From Ancalomicrobiaceae bacterium S20 (GTDB lineage: Bacteria > Pseudomonadota > Alphaproteobacteria > Rhizobiales > Ancalomicrobiaceae): 64,000 nt of DNA. The notes beneath the pieces were generated by a model, which was given only the letters and a program-made list of their open reading frames with translations, did not search any database and was not told where the DNA came from. This document shows, piece after piece, positions 31,502 to 40,204 of the stretch (position 1 is its first letter; the number at the start of each line of letters is the position of its first letter). The translations under genes and the position numbers were made by a program. The DNA is taken from NCBI GenBank assembly GCA_040269895.1, contig CP158568.1, positions 4,851,501 to 4,915,500 on the forward strand, written 5' to 3'.

Positions 31502-32673
31502 CACCAGCCTCCGAAGCGCGGCCAGCGGGCCTCGATCACGGAGGAGGTGCCGCGCACCACGTGATAGGCGTCGTGCTGTGCGGCCGTGGCACAGGCATGG
31601 TTCGGCAGGATCCGGACGCGGTCGCCGACCGCCAAGTCGGGAAGACCTGCGTCGGAGCCGGGCCGCACGGCGATGATGCCGTGTTCCTGGTTGGCGTCGG
31701 CAACGATGAGATCGCAATAAGGCGTGCCGCCGAGATCGCAAACGAGGCCATAGCCCTGGTCGACGGCCTGCCTGGCCGTTCCGCGATCGCGCGACAGCGA
31801 CATCCAGCCGCCGTCGGTGATGATCCAGCCCTTGTCGCGCTGATGGCCGATCACCGTCGCCAGCACGCTCATCGCGATGTCGTCGAGCCGGCATACGCCG
31901 ATGCCGGCCATGACGAGGTCGAAGAAGACGAACACGCCGGCGCGTACCTCGGTCACGCCGGTCAGGTCCGTCGCGTAGTGCGCGGTCGGCGTCGACCCGA
32001 CGCTGACGACCGGACAGGGGAAACCGGCACCGCGCAGGACTTCCGCGGCCTCGACGACGGCGGCCCGCTCGGTCTCGGCGAAGGCCTGCAGCGCCGCGAC
32101 CCCGCCGCCGCGATAGCTCTCCCCGGCATGGGTGATAACGCCGCGCAGTTCGGCATCCGGAACCAGCGCGCGGGCGACCTCCAGGAGCCGCTCGTGCGCG
32201 ACGGGTGGAATGCCCGAACGGTGCCCGTCGCAATCGATCTCGAGCATCGCGGGGATGCGCAGCCCGGTGTCGCGGGAGGCCGCGGCGACCGCGTGCGCCT
32301 GCTCGACCGTATCGAGGACGACCACGAGGTCGACGCCCCTGGCATGGAGTTCGAGGACGCGCGGCAGCTTCGACGGCGCGATGCCCACCGCATAGATCAT
32401 GTCGCGGACGCCGGCGTCGGCGAACTGCTCGGCCTCCTTGAGCGTGGAGACCGTGGCCGGCCCCGACACCGATGTCATGACCCGTTGCGCAACGTCGGCC
32501 GATTTCGCCGTTTTCAGATGCGGACGCAGCGATGCGCCGAGGCCATCGAGACGGGCCCTGAGCCGCGCGACATTGGCTTCCATCCGCGCCGCGTCCAGGA
32601 CCAGGCACGGTGTTTCCAATTCTTCGAGCCTGCCGGCGGACGGTCCGGTCAGCTCGCTCGTCGCTGGGCTCAT
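31501..32673 (-). CDS. DSD1-family PLP aldolase (D-threonine / beta-hydroxyaspartate aldolase-like)
   Basis: This fold-type III PLP enzyme has an alanine-racemase-like N-terminal barrel. The PLP Lys is expected in LRPHLKTAKSADVAQR (about residue 57). Related enzymes are D-threonine aldolase, D-serine dehydratase and the D-3-hydroxyaspartate aldolase BhcC, so it probably splits or forms a beta-hydroxy amino acid to give glycine and an aldehyde. The C-terminal metal-binding His/Cys are plausible in ILPNHACATAAQHD. The start at 32673 is chosen from GGAG before MSPATS; the frame extends 14 codons further. 390 residues. Second-last step in an operon ending with RidA and an FAD oxidoreductase. Confidence 0.82.
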   Translation of the reverse strand: MSPATSELTGPSAGRLEELETPCLVLDAARMEANVARLRARLDGLGASLRPHLKTAKSADVAQRVMTSVSGPATVSTLKEAEQFADAGVRDMIYAVGIAPSKLPRVLELHARGVDLVVVLDTVEQAHAVAAASRDTGLRIPAMLEIDCDGHRSGIPPVAHERLLEVARALVPDAELRGVITHAGESYRGGGVAALQAFAETERAAVVEAAEVLRGAGFPCPVVSVGSTPTAHYATDLTGVTEVRAGVFVFFDLVMAGIGVCRLDDIAMSVLATVIGHQRDKGWIITDGGWMSLSRDRGTARQAVDQGYGLVCDLGGTPYCDLIVADANQEHGIIAVRPGSDAGLPDLAVGDRVRILPNHACATAAQHDAYHVVRGTSSVIEARWPRFGGW

Positions 32674-32736
32674 GGCTCCGATCTCCAATCGGGCACCATC
32701 CTGAAACCTTTGCATAAATATCGCAATTTACCGATT

Positions 32737-32753
32737 CTGAATGTTGGATTCAG
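32737..32753. repeat. Short AT-rich dyad before the DSD1 aldolase gene
   Basis: CTGAAT, 5 bases, ATTCAG at the 3' end of the TIM-barrel gene and in the AT-rich 76-bp gap before the aldolase. It may be an internal promoter operator or an mRNA processing hairpin. No known site matches. Confidence 0.3.
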
Positions 32754-33478
32754 ATTGGCCTTAATGCAGGTGGGGCGGTCCGGACCACGCGGGCCGTGAT
32801 CGCCCGGAGCGCGGCAAGTTCGGCGGCAATCTCAAGCCTAAGGTCGGGACTGCCGGAAAAGGCGCTGTTGAATGCCGCTGTCCCGATGGTGAACCCGGCC
32901 GCGCCGGAGCGCACCACGGCGGCCATCCGCTCCTCGCGGTCGATCGATCCTGCGATCACCACCGGCTTGTGCACCGCCGCACAAACGCGCGACATCAGAG
33001 TTTCGACATCGCCGTCAAAGCGATAGGCGAGAAGATCGAGGCCCGATACACCGTCGATTGCGGCCAGCCGATGGGCGCTGTCGACGATCGTTTCGACGGT
33101 CCCTTCGAGCCGGCTCGGATGCCCGACGATGCGGCCGGGGAACGGGTAGTAGCGAATGGCGGTGCCCGCGAGGATCGGCAGCACCGTGCTCGGGCGGGTG
33201 CCGCCCATCAGAACATTGACGCCGAGTTCGACGGCAGCCTGCGCCGATCGGCGCTCGCTGTCCTCGTCCAGGCTGACCACCTCGAGATAAAGCGCCGCGC
33301 CGGCGGCCTTGATCGCGGACGCGAGCTCCGCGAGCTGGGTGAACGGCAGGCCGATGTCCTTGAAGCCGATGTGACGCACGCCGGCGCCCAGCACGTCCTG
33401 AAGGCGTTCCAGCGCATCGGCGACGGTCCGGTCCTGGTTGGTCAGCATGAAAATGAAGTCGGGAGCCATCGCGGCCAT
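32750..33478 (-). CDS. TIM-barrel protein of unknown function, operonic with a PdxA-family gene
   Basis: I do not recognise this family. The 242-residue protein has no signal peptide and reads as a (beta-alpha)8 barrel: strand-like beginnings FIFMLTN, HIGFKDIG, LYLEVVS, NVLMGGT, LDLLAYRF, KPVVIAGSID and a last strand/turn AGFTIGTAAFN that looks like the phosphate-binding loop of HisA/TrpF-like barrels. Conserved-looking polar residues include KDIG and YYPFPGRIVGHPSRLEGT. It begins 11 bp after the PdxA-like stop, so it works in the same pathway. It could be an aldolase, isomerase or epimerase for a phosphorylated product; this is only inference. Confidence 0.6.
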   Translation of the reverse strand: MAAMAPDFIFMLTNQDRTVADALERLQDVLGAGVRHIGFKDIGLPFTQLAELASAIKAAGAALYLEVVSLDEDSERRSAQAAVELGVNVLMGGTRPSTVLPILAGTAIRYYPFPGRIVGHPSRLEGTVETIVDSAHRLAAIDGVSGLDLLAYRFDGDVETLMSRVCAAVHKPVVIAGSIDREERMAAVVRSGAAGFTIGTAAFNSAFSGSPDLRLEIAAELAALRAITARVVRTAPPALRPI

Positions 33479-33489
33479 CGGACGTGTTC

Positions 33490-34464
33490 CTAGACTGCCG
33501 TGAGACGCAGGGCCTGATCAAAGGCATAGCGAAGCGACGACGGATCGGCTTTGCCTTGGCCCGCGATGTCGAACGCGGTGCCGTGATCGACGCTGGTTCG
33601 GACGAACGGCAGGCCGATCGTGACATTCACGCCGCTGTCGATGCCGAGATACTTGATCGGGATGAGGCCCTGATCATGGTATTGCGCCACCACGATGTCG
33701 AATTCGCCCTTGCGCGCACGCATGAAAACAGTGTCTCCGGGCCACGGACCGGTTGCATCGATGCCGAGTTGCCGGGCGCGCGCGATCGCCGGCGCGATGA
33801 TGTCGAGGTCTTCGCGCCCGAACAGGCCGTTTTCGCCGGCGTGCGGATTGAGCCCGGCAACCGCGATGCGGGGAGACGCAAGGCCGTAAGCGTTGCCCGC
33901 CTTCTGCGCCAGATCGATCGTTCTGAAGACGGCGTCCTGCGTCACGAGGCCGATGGCGTCGCGCAATGAGACGTGGATCGTCACCAGGATGACGCGCAGC
34001 TCGTCATTGGCGAGCATCATCGCAAAATGGCCGGTCCCGGATCGCTCCGCCAGGATTTCCGTATGACCGGGATAGTCGAGCCCGCCCGTCTTCAAAGCGT
34101 CCTTGTTGATCGGTGCCGTGACGATGGCCCGGATCCGGCCGGCCAGTGCTTCGTCAATGGCGCGAACGACATAATCATAGCTCGCGCGGCCCGCGCGGCC
34201 ATCGACCCGACCGATCGGAAGATCGCCGGGGAGATCGGAAATGACGAGCACGGGGACGACACCGCTCGCCGCGACCGCTTCCTCCGTCGATCGGACCGAG
34301 CATACCTTCAAAGGCAGGCCGAGCGCGTCGATGGTGTCCCGCATGATCCTGGCATCGCCGATCACCACGGCCTCTGCCGGCAGTCCGGCCGCGAACGCGC
34401 GGGCTATGATTTCGGGGCCGATCCCGCAAGGGTCGCCCATGGTTATCCCGACTGGCTTGTTCAT
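33490..34464 (-). CDS. pdxA: PdxA-family dehydrogenase (4-hydroxythreonine-4-phosphate dehydrogenase-like)
   Basis: This NAD-dependent metalloenzyme of the PdxA family oxidises 4-phospho-hydroxythreonine or, in the PdxA2 subgroup, related phosphorylated C4 acids such as phospho-threonate. Metal/substrate motifs are present: GITMGDPCGIGPEI at the N-terminus, TAPINKDAL, YPGHTEILAE (His), NPHAGENGLFG and AQYHDQGLIPIKY (His), with TSVDHGTAFDIAG (His) near the end. 324 residues. Its operon with a TIM-barrel gene and amino-acid enzymes, and the absence of other pyridoxine genes, suggest a catabolic rather than vitamin B6 role. The LysR at 34802 is divergent. Confidence 0.88.
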   Translation of the reverse strand: MNKPVGITMGDPCGIGPEIIARAFAAGLPAEAVVIGDARIMRDTIDALGLPLKVCSVRSTEEAVAASGVVPVLVISDLPGDLPIGRVDGRAGRASYDYVVRAIDEALAGRIRAIVTAPINKDALKTGGLDYPGHTEILAERSGTGHFAMMLANDELRVILVTIHVSLRDAIGLVTQDAVFRTIDLAQKAGNAYGLASPRIAVAGLNPHAGENGLFGREDLDIIAPAIARARQLGIDATGPWPGDTVFMRARKGEFDIVVAQYHDQGLIPIKYLGIDSGVNVTIGLPFVRTSVDHGTAFDIAGQGKADPSSLRYAFDQALRLTAV

Positions 34465-34801
34465 GAATCTCTCCCGGCCTCAGGCCTCGGCGCACGTCGG
34501 GCGGCCTTCGGCGGAACGCCCGGCGCCGTGAACGCGACCGCGTTGATGATCACGTGAAAGCGCTGCGCGCTGCGGATGCGGACGCGAACACGGACAGGGT
34601 GTCCGGGTGCCGTCAGTGCCGCGCGGATTTCCGCCGGGACGGTCGGCACGAGGCATCGGTGCCCTCTGCTCACGAGTGGCGCGGTGCCGTGCCTCGTGTG
34701 CGTCCGATCACCGGTGAGACTCCCGATCCTCAAAGCCCGTACTCCAGAGCTATTTTGCTGTCGGTGACGAGCCTAGCGCCGTTGCTTCCGCCGGAAAAAC
34801 G
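34465..34801. other. Divergent intergenic region pdxA-like / LysR
   Basis: No gene is supported. It should contain the promoters of the pdxA-like operon and the LysR gene. The 41-bp element is absent here, so this operon is probably under the LysR protein instead of the GntR one. A GC-rich part around 34600-34700 has several short inverted repeats without a clear pattern. Confidence 0.35.
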
Positions 34802-35731
34802 ATGAATTCTTACCGGAACCTGTTCCCTGAAGTCACCGATATGGTCGCTCGTCTCCCCTCGCTCTCTGCTCTCAGGGCCTTCGAGGCCGCTGCCCGCCAT
34901 TTGAATTTCGGGCGCGCAGGCGAGGAGTTGTTCGTGACCCACAGCGCGATCAGCCGGCAGATCCGCGCGCTCGAGGATGACCTGGAGGTCGCGCTGTTCG
35001 AGCGGCGCAACAGGGGCGTTTTCCTCACCGAAGCGGGTCGCCGCCTGCTCGCGACGATGAGCCAGGTGTTCCAGCAGATCGAGGATTGTTGCAGAGAACT
35101 GAGGGCGGGCGTCTCGGCTCCCCTGGTGATCTCCTGCGAGCCGACATTCACCCAGCGCTGGCTCATTCCGCGCCTCGCGCAATTCAATACCCGTTATCCG
35201 GACACAGAAATTCACGTGCTGGCCGCCGGTGGCCCGGTGAATTTCGACAGGAGCCATATCGATGTCGCGCTACGGCGCAGCGACTTTTCCTGGCCGGCCG
35301 AAGTTTTCGTCGAGACGATCATCGACGAATACGTCGGTCCCGTCTGCGCGCCACATCTTCTGGCCCACGGGAGCGACAATATTCTTTCGCTGCCGCGCAT
35401 CCACTCGGCAACCCGTCCCGATGCCTGGGCGCGATACCTATCCGACAATCTGATCAGTGATCCACAGCCACCCGGCCATCAGGTCTTCGAACATTTCTAT
35501 CTCAGCATCGAGGCGGCAATCGCCGGTCTGGGAGCTGCGATCGGTCCGGAACCGCTGGTCGCCGACGCCGTGGCGCGGGGACAGCTGGCGGCGCCGCGCG
35601 GCTTCTCCCGCAACGGGTATCGCTACGTGCTGCTGAGCCGCAAACCCTTCGAGGACGATGCCAGGACGCGGCACTTCCTGGCGTGGCTCCGAGGGCAGTT
35701 TTCTTCCGCGACCGGATCGGCGGCCGTGTGA
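34802..35731 (+). CDS. LysR-family transcriptional regulator (GcvA-like)
   Basis: The DNA-binding domain (about residues 18-78: LSALRAFEAAARHLNFGRAGEELFVTHSAISRQIRALE) has the GcvA/AmpR-group pattern, followed by an effector domain to residue 300. 309 residues from ATG 34802; another start at 34841 (MVARLPS) would match homologues better. It is divergent from the pdxA-like operon and is its probable regulator. It is convergent with the GntR gene at 35864, 132 bp apart. Confidence 0.9.
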   Translation: MNSYRNLFPEVTDMVARLPSLSALRAFEAAARHLNFGRAGEELFVTHSAISRQIRALEDDLEVALFERRNRGVFLTEAGRRLLATMSQVFQQIEDCCRELRAGVSAPLVISCEPTFTQRWLIPRLAQFNTRYPDTEIHVLAAGGPVNFDRSHIDVALRRSDFSWPAEVFVETIIDEYVGPVCAPHLLAHGSDNILSLPRIHSATRPDAWARYLSDNLISDPQPPGHQVFEHFYLSIEAAIAGLGAAIGPEPLVADAVARGQLAAPRGFSRNGYRYVLLSRKPFEDDARTRHFLAWLRGQFSSATGSAAV

Positions 35732-35863
35732 TGCCGCCGGCCGCGAGGCGCCTACACCCCATGCCCCTCGAGCGGGTTCCTTTGCCAGCGGCTTCACACC
35801 TCCGGGGCTCCGTCGCGAGCCTCGGGGTGTCCGAAAACAAGATCAGTGCCGCTGCGGAATCGA

Positions 35864-36532
35864 TCAGATCGTCCGTCCGAGAATATTTTCCCGGGCCGAA
35901 ACAATATGATTGTACATATGTCGTTCAGCCTCTTTGCTGTCCCGGTCCTTGATCGCTTCGAGAATATCCTGGTGACTGCCGATATAGGCTTTCATTCTTT
36001 CGGGGGTCAGCGACTGTTCTTTCATCTTGCCCCAAAGGTTGCCCGCTCTGACCGTGTGAATGGTCTCGTAGAGGGCGGCGAGCAGCCCGTTGCGGGCCGC
36101 CTCGACGATGATGCGGTGAAAGACCGAGTCCCACTTCTCGAAGTCCCGCAGTGAGTCCGCGCTGCCCCCCCGCGCGATGGACTTCTGCATCTCCTCGATT
36201 TCCTGCCGGGTGGCGCGGAGTGCGGCCAGCGCGGCGACCTTCGGCTCGATGATCAGACGGGCTTCGAAGACCTCGGCCGGATAGGTCCGCAAGGCGTCGA
36301 CCGCCTTGCCGGCCGGCGGTCGCAGGGCCGTGGAGCTCACACCGTTGCCGGCGATGAACGTGCCCCTGCCGACATGACGAATGAGGCGGCCTTCCTGCTC
36401 CAAGGCGGCGAGCATCCGTCTCAGCGCCGTGCGCGGCAGACCGAGTTTCGTGGCCAGATCACGCTCCGGCGGCAGTCGATCACCCGGCTCGAGACCCTCC
36501 GCCTCGATGAAGTCGTTCAGGACCACGCTCAT
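35864..36532 (-). CDS. GntR-family transcriptional regulator, FCD subfamily
   Basis: The N-terminal winged helix (about residues 1-70; GLEPGDRLPPERDLATKLGLPRTALRRMLAALEQEGRLIRHVGRGTFIAG) is a canonical GntR domain. The all-helical FCD ligand domain (about 85-215) carries metal-binding-type residues in FHRIIVEAARNGLL, GSHQDILEAIKDRDSKEAERHMYNHI. The start at 36532 follows a GGAGGGAGAG ribosome site; 222 residues. Only 24 bp separate its start codon from copy C of the 41-bp element, and the ABC operon lies on the other side, so it probably regulates itself, the importer and, through copies A and B, the two distant catabolic units. Confidence 0.93.
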   Translation of the reverse strand: MSVVLNDFIEAEGLEPGDRLPPERDLATKLGLPRTALRRMLAALEQEGRLIRHVGRGTFIAGNGVSSTALRPPAGKAVDALRTYPAEVFEARLIIEPKVAALAALRATRQEIEEMQKSIARGGSADSLRDFEKWDSVFHRIIVEAARNGLLAALYETIHTVRAGNLWGKMKEQSLTPERMKAYIGSHQDILEAIKDRDSKEAERHMYNHIVSARENILGRTI

Positions 36533-36556
36533 CTCTCCCTCCCGTATTTTTTTCGG

Positions 36557-36597
36557 CAACCAATTTGATCCGTATTGACACCAATATCCAGACCAAT
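36557..36597 (+). promoter_or_regulatory. 41-bp shared promoter/operator element, copy C
   Basis: CAACCAATTTGATC, 3 nt, ATTGACACCAA, 6 nt, GACCAAT in the GntR / ABC importer divergent region. It contains a TTGACA at 36575-36580 with -10-like TATGTT 19 nt on, pointing toward the importer operon. Of 41 positions 29 are invariant among copies A, B and C, and spacing is identical. Confidence 0.82.
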
Positions 36598-36765
36598 CGT
36601 ATGTTATTCGGAGTGCTGCGGCACATTGGTAGCGAAATAGCTCCGAACCATGGTTGCTGCAAGTGAGGCCCGGCGGAGCGACCAATGTTCGCGGATCGGG
36701 CGGCACACGCTGAAGAACAGCAGACGCCGCCAATCGTCAGCCGTGTTGGAAAGGGAAAGCGTCTC

Positions 36766-38430
36766 ATGGTCCGTCCTCCAGAGGCCGTCTCCGATGTTGC
36801 GCTCTCTGTCCGTGGACTGACCGTCGACCTTCCGCGCGGCATGGAGCGGATCCATGCCGTCGAGAACATCTCGTTCGAACTCACGCGTGGTCAGATCCTG
36901 TGCATCATCGGTGAGTCCGGGTCGGGCAAGTCGGTCACCGCCAACACGATCATGGGGCTTCTGCCCAAGATCATCACGGTCTCCGCAGGCACGATACACG
37001 TGGAGTCCACGGCTATCGTCGGGGCGTCGGCGCAAGAGCTGCGCGCCATACGCGGCCGGGTCGTGTCGATGATCTTCCAGGATCCTCTCTCGGCGCTGAA
37101 CCCGCTGATGACGGTCGGCGAGCAGATCACCGAAGTGATGATGGCGCATGGCGTCGGCACAAAAGACGCGCGACGCAAGAGGGCGATCGAGCTGCTGGCC
37201 GAAGTCGGGCTGCCGGACCCGCCGCTCATGTACCATCAGTACCCGTTCCGGCTTTCCGGCGGCCAGCGCCAGCGCGTGATGATCGCGATCGCGCTGGCGC
37301 TCGAGCCGAGCATCCTGATCGCCGACGAACCGACGACCGCGCTCGACGTCACGACCCAGGCGCAGATCCTGAAGCTGATCCGCGACATTCAGCGCCGCAA
37401 GGGCATGAGCGTGATGTTCATCACCCACGACTTCGGCGTGGTCGCGGAGATCGCCGACAGCGTGGTCGTCATGGAGAAGGGGCGCGTCGTCGAGCAAGGC
37501 AGCGCCGATCAGGTGCTGAAATCGCCGCGCCATCCCTACACCCAACGCCTCTTGGCGGCCGTCCCCCATCTCACCGGCGAGGACCGAAGCGGCCCGGGGA
37601 CGGCGCGCGGTGAACCCATCCTGAAAGTGGATGGTCTGTGCAAGACCTATCGGAGCGGCGGCTCGTTGTTCGGCCGCCAGCGGGTCGTGCCCGCGGTGAA
37701 GGACGCCGAATTCGAATTGGGAGCCGGACGTACGCTCGGTGTCGTGGGGGAGAGCGGTTCCGGCAAGTCCTCGCTCGGCCGCCTTCTCATCAAGCTTCAG
37801 GGATGCGACAGCGGGCGGATCCTGTTCGAAGGCACCGACATCGCCAAGCTGACCGAGAAGCAGTTCCGCGCGCTGCGGCCGCGCATCCAGATGATCTTCC
37901 AGGATCCGTACGCTTCGCTGAACCCGCGCTCGACGATCGGCAGGATCCTGACGGCCGGTCCGGTCGCCCATGGCACGCCCTACAGGCAGGCCCGCGAGGA
38001 GGCGCTCGCGCTGCTCGCCCACGTCGGGCTCGATGTCGGTGCCTTCGGGCGTTATCCGCACGAGTTTTCGGGTGGCCAGCGCCAACGCGTCGGCATCGCG
38101 CGGGCCTTGATGTTCAAGCCCAGACTGCTGATCGCCGACGAGGCCGTGTCCGCGCTCGATGTGTCGATCCAGGCGCAAATCCTCAAGCTGCTCGACCAGA
38201 TTCAGCGGGAGACGGGCGTCTCCATGATCTTCATCACGCACGATCTGCGCGTCGCCAGCCAGATATGCGATGAAATCGCGGTCATGCAGAAAGGTGTCAT
38301 CGTCGAACGCGGGCCACCATCGCAAATATTTCTTCAGCCGAAGTCGGACTACACGCGTGAACTCGTCGCAGCGATTCCCGGCGAACCGCTGCGGGATGGC
38401 CAGGGCGGCGCCACGGTGGTCTCCCATTAG
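36766..38430 (+). CDS. Dipeptide-type ABC transporter ATPase, fused DppD-DppF
   Basis: This protein carries the two energy-coupling subunits of an oligopeptide/dipeptide-type importer as one chain. The first ATPase domain (about residues 10-265) has Walker A GESGSGKS, signature LSGGQRQRV, Walker [13 protein letters not shown]. The second (about 290-545) has Walker [12 protein letters not shown], signature [10 protein letters not shown] and Walker [13 protein letters not shown], in which the usual Pro after Glu is Ala. Each is followed by the HPYT(Q/R)-type or YTRELV peptide-importer tail. The start at 36766 follows GGGAAAG; a frame to 36685 is open. First gene of the importer operon. Fused versions such as GsiA are known. 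Confidence 0.93.
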   Translation: MVRPPEAVSDVALSVRGLTVDLPRGMERIHAVENISFELTRGQILCIIGESGSGKSVTANTIMGLLPKIITVSAGTIHVESTAIVGASAQELRAIRGRVVSMIFQDPLSALNPLMTVGEQITEVMMAHGVGTKDARRKRAIELLAEVGLPDPPLMYHQYPFRLSGGQRQRVMIAIALALEPSILIADEPTTALDVTTQAQILKLIRDIQRRKGMSVMFITHDFGVVAEIADSVVVMEKGRVVEQGSADQVLKSPRHPYTQRLLAAVPHLTGEDRSGPGTARGEPILKVDGLCKTYRSGGSLFGRQRVVPAVKDAEFELGAGRTLGVVGESGSGKSSLGRLLIKLQGCDSGRILFEGTDIAKLTEKQFRALRPRIQMIFQDPYASLNPRSTIGRILTAGPVAHGTPYRQAREEALALLAHVGLDVGAFGRYPHEFSGGQRQRVGIARALMFKPRLLIADEAVSALDVSIQAQILKLLDQIQRETGVSMIFITHDLRVASQICDEIAVMQKGVIVERGPPSQIFLQPKSDYTRELVAAIPGEPLRDGQGGATVVSH

Positions 38431-38457
38431 CTCATGTCACGACGAAGAGGGAATGAG

Positions 38458-40128
38458 ATGACTAAAAATTCCAAGATCAAATCGAATTTTTCTCGGCGCG
38501 AAGCGCTGCGTCTGATGTCCCTCGGCGGTGTCGCCTGCTTCGCCGCTCCCAACCTGTTCGGCAAGCCGGCGTTCGCCCAGACCGCGGCGAAGGCGCCGGC
38601 CGGCCGTGTGGTCGTCGGCATGTCGCAGGAGCCGACCGTCTTCAATCCGCTGATGCCGCACATCGAGGTCGACGACGCGGTCCACTTCTCCCTCTTCGAC
38701 GCGCTGTTCCGGATCGACACGAAGGGTGTCGTGCAGCCGAACCTCGCCATGGAAGTGCCTTCGCAGAAGAACGGCGGCATCTCGGCGGACGGTCTGAACT
38801 GGCGCATCCGTCTGCGCAACGACGTGAAGTGGCACGACGGCCAGCCGTTCACCGCCGAAGACGTGAAGTTCACGCTGGAGCTGATCGTCAACCCGAAGTT
38901 CCGCGCCTGGCGGACCGGCGGCCATGCGCTCGTCCGCGACATCACCATCGTCTCGCCGACCGAGCTCACCTGGCGCATGGAGCAGCCCTTCGCGCCCTAC
39001 CTGTCGTTCCTCACCGAGACCTTCATGGTGCCGAAGCACCATTTCGACAAGGAAGCCGACCCAAACACCGCCGCCTTCAACAAGGCGCCCGTCGGGACCG
39101 GCGCCTTCAAGTGGAGCCAGCGCGTTCCCGGCGACCGCCTCGAACTCGTGGCGAACACCGACTACTTCGGCGACGGTCCGTACATGAAGCAGATCGTCTT
39201 CAAGTACATTCCCGACATGACGGTGCTCTACACGCAGTTCCGCAGCGGCGACATCGACCTGACGGACCAGGCTTTCATCACCGCCGACCACTATGAGGAG
39301 GCGCGCAAGCTGCCGCAGCGGGTCGTGACGCCGGTGGCGGGGGGGTCGGTCGAGTCGATCTATCTCAATCTCGAGAAGCCGCAGTTCAAGGAACTGGCGG
39401 TTCGGCAGGCGCTCTATGCGGCCATCGACCGGAAGTCGATCATCGACACGATCTATTACGGCGTCCCCGAGGCGACCGAGACGTTCATGCCGCGCAAGTC
39501 GTACTATTACAACCCCGGCCTGCCGAAGCACGAGTTCAACCTCGATCGCGCCCGCAAGCTGCTCGACGACGCCGGCTGGGTGCCCGGTGCCGACGGCATC
39601 CGCGCCAAGAACGGCGTGAGGCTGGCGTTCAACAACTCGACCACGGCGGGCGACAATCTGCGCGAGCAGGTCCAGCAGTTCCTGCAGCAGACCTTCCGGG
39701 AGATCGGCGTCGAGATGACGATCTCGAACCTGCCGGCGGCCGTGATGTTCGGCGACTTCTGGCTCAAGTCGCAGTTCGATACGGCGATTTCGGGCGTCAC
39801 CCACCTGATCGCCGCCGATCCCGACGCGACCAACCGGCTGGCGAGCACGTCGACCGTCGCCAAGGGCGGCAAGGGCTCGAACGTCGGCCAGTACGCCAAC
39901 CCGGAAGTCGACGCGCTGCTCAAGCAGGGCGTCCAGACCTTCGATCCCGAGGCTCGTCGCGCGATCTACTTCCGCATCCAGGAGATCGTGCGTCAGGACC
40001 TGCCGTTCCTGCCGCTGTTCGGCGCCACCTACCTGATCGGCAAGAAGGACCGTCTGCAGGGCTGGGAGCCGAATTCGGCCACGCGCGTCGCCTCCTGGCA
40101 CGCCGCATCCTGGCGCTGGAAGACCTGA
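38458..40128 (+). CDS. ABC transporter substrate-binding protein, family 5 (peptide/amine type), Tat-exported
   Basis: This periplasmic binding protein delivers ligand to the importer. The N-terminus has a Tat signal: SRREALRLMSLGGVACFAAP at about residues 12-31, cleavage near AFAQTA. The SBP_bac_5 fold is evident from RLRNDVKWHDGQPFTAEDVKFTLE, a hallmark around residues 120-143, and from AVRQALYAAIDRKSI. 556 residues, typical. The start at 38458 has GAGGGAATGAG upstream. Family 5 proteins bind peptides, opines, nickel or glycosides, so the ligand cannot be named. The genes around it point to an amino-acid-like or opine-like compound. Confidence 0.92.
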   Translation: MTKNSKIKSNFSRREALRLMSLGGVACFAAPNLFGKPAFAQTAAKAPAGRVVVGMSQEPTVFNPLMPHIEVDDAVHFSLFDALFRIDTKGVVQPNLAMEVPSQKNGGISADGLNWRIRLRNDVKWHDGQPFTAEDVKFTLELIVNPKFRAWRTGGHALVRDITIVSPTELTWRMEQPFAPYLSFLTETFMVPKHHFDKEADPNTAAFNKAPVGTGAFKWSQRVPGDRLELVANTDYFGDGPYMKQIVFKYIPDMTVLYTQFRSGDIDLTDQAFITADHYEEARKLPQRVVTPVAGGSVESIYLNLEKPQFKELAVRQALYAAIDRKSIIDTIYYGVPEATETFMPRKSYYYNPGLPKHEFNLDRARKLLDDAGWVPGADGIRAKNGVRLAFNNSTTAGDNLREQVQQFLQQTFREIGVEMTISNLPAAVMFGDFWLKSQFDTAISGVTHLIAADPDATNRLASTSTVAKGGKGSNVGQYANPEVDALLKQGVQTFDPEARRAIYFRIQEIVRQDLPFLPLFGATYLIGKKDRLQGWEPNSATRVASWHAASWRWKT

Positions 40129-40204
40129 GACCGCGACAGAGACCAACGGCCGCCGCAGCGCCTGCTTCGGCGGTCATCCCATTCCGTCCGACAGGGGAGA
40201 GCCG

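Noticed and set aside
32715..32760. A fourth copy of the 41-bp element before the DSD1 aldolase
   Set aside because: Only scattered ATTGG words and a different dyad are present; spacing and the TTGATC/TTGAC core are missing.
33490..34464. PdxA as part of vitamin B6 synthesis or of tetronate degradation
   Set aside because: No other pyridoxine gene (pdxJ, ksgA) and no DUF1537 kinase are near; left as a PdxA-family dehydrogenase of unknown substrate.
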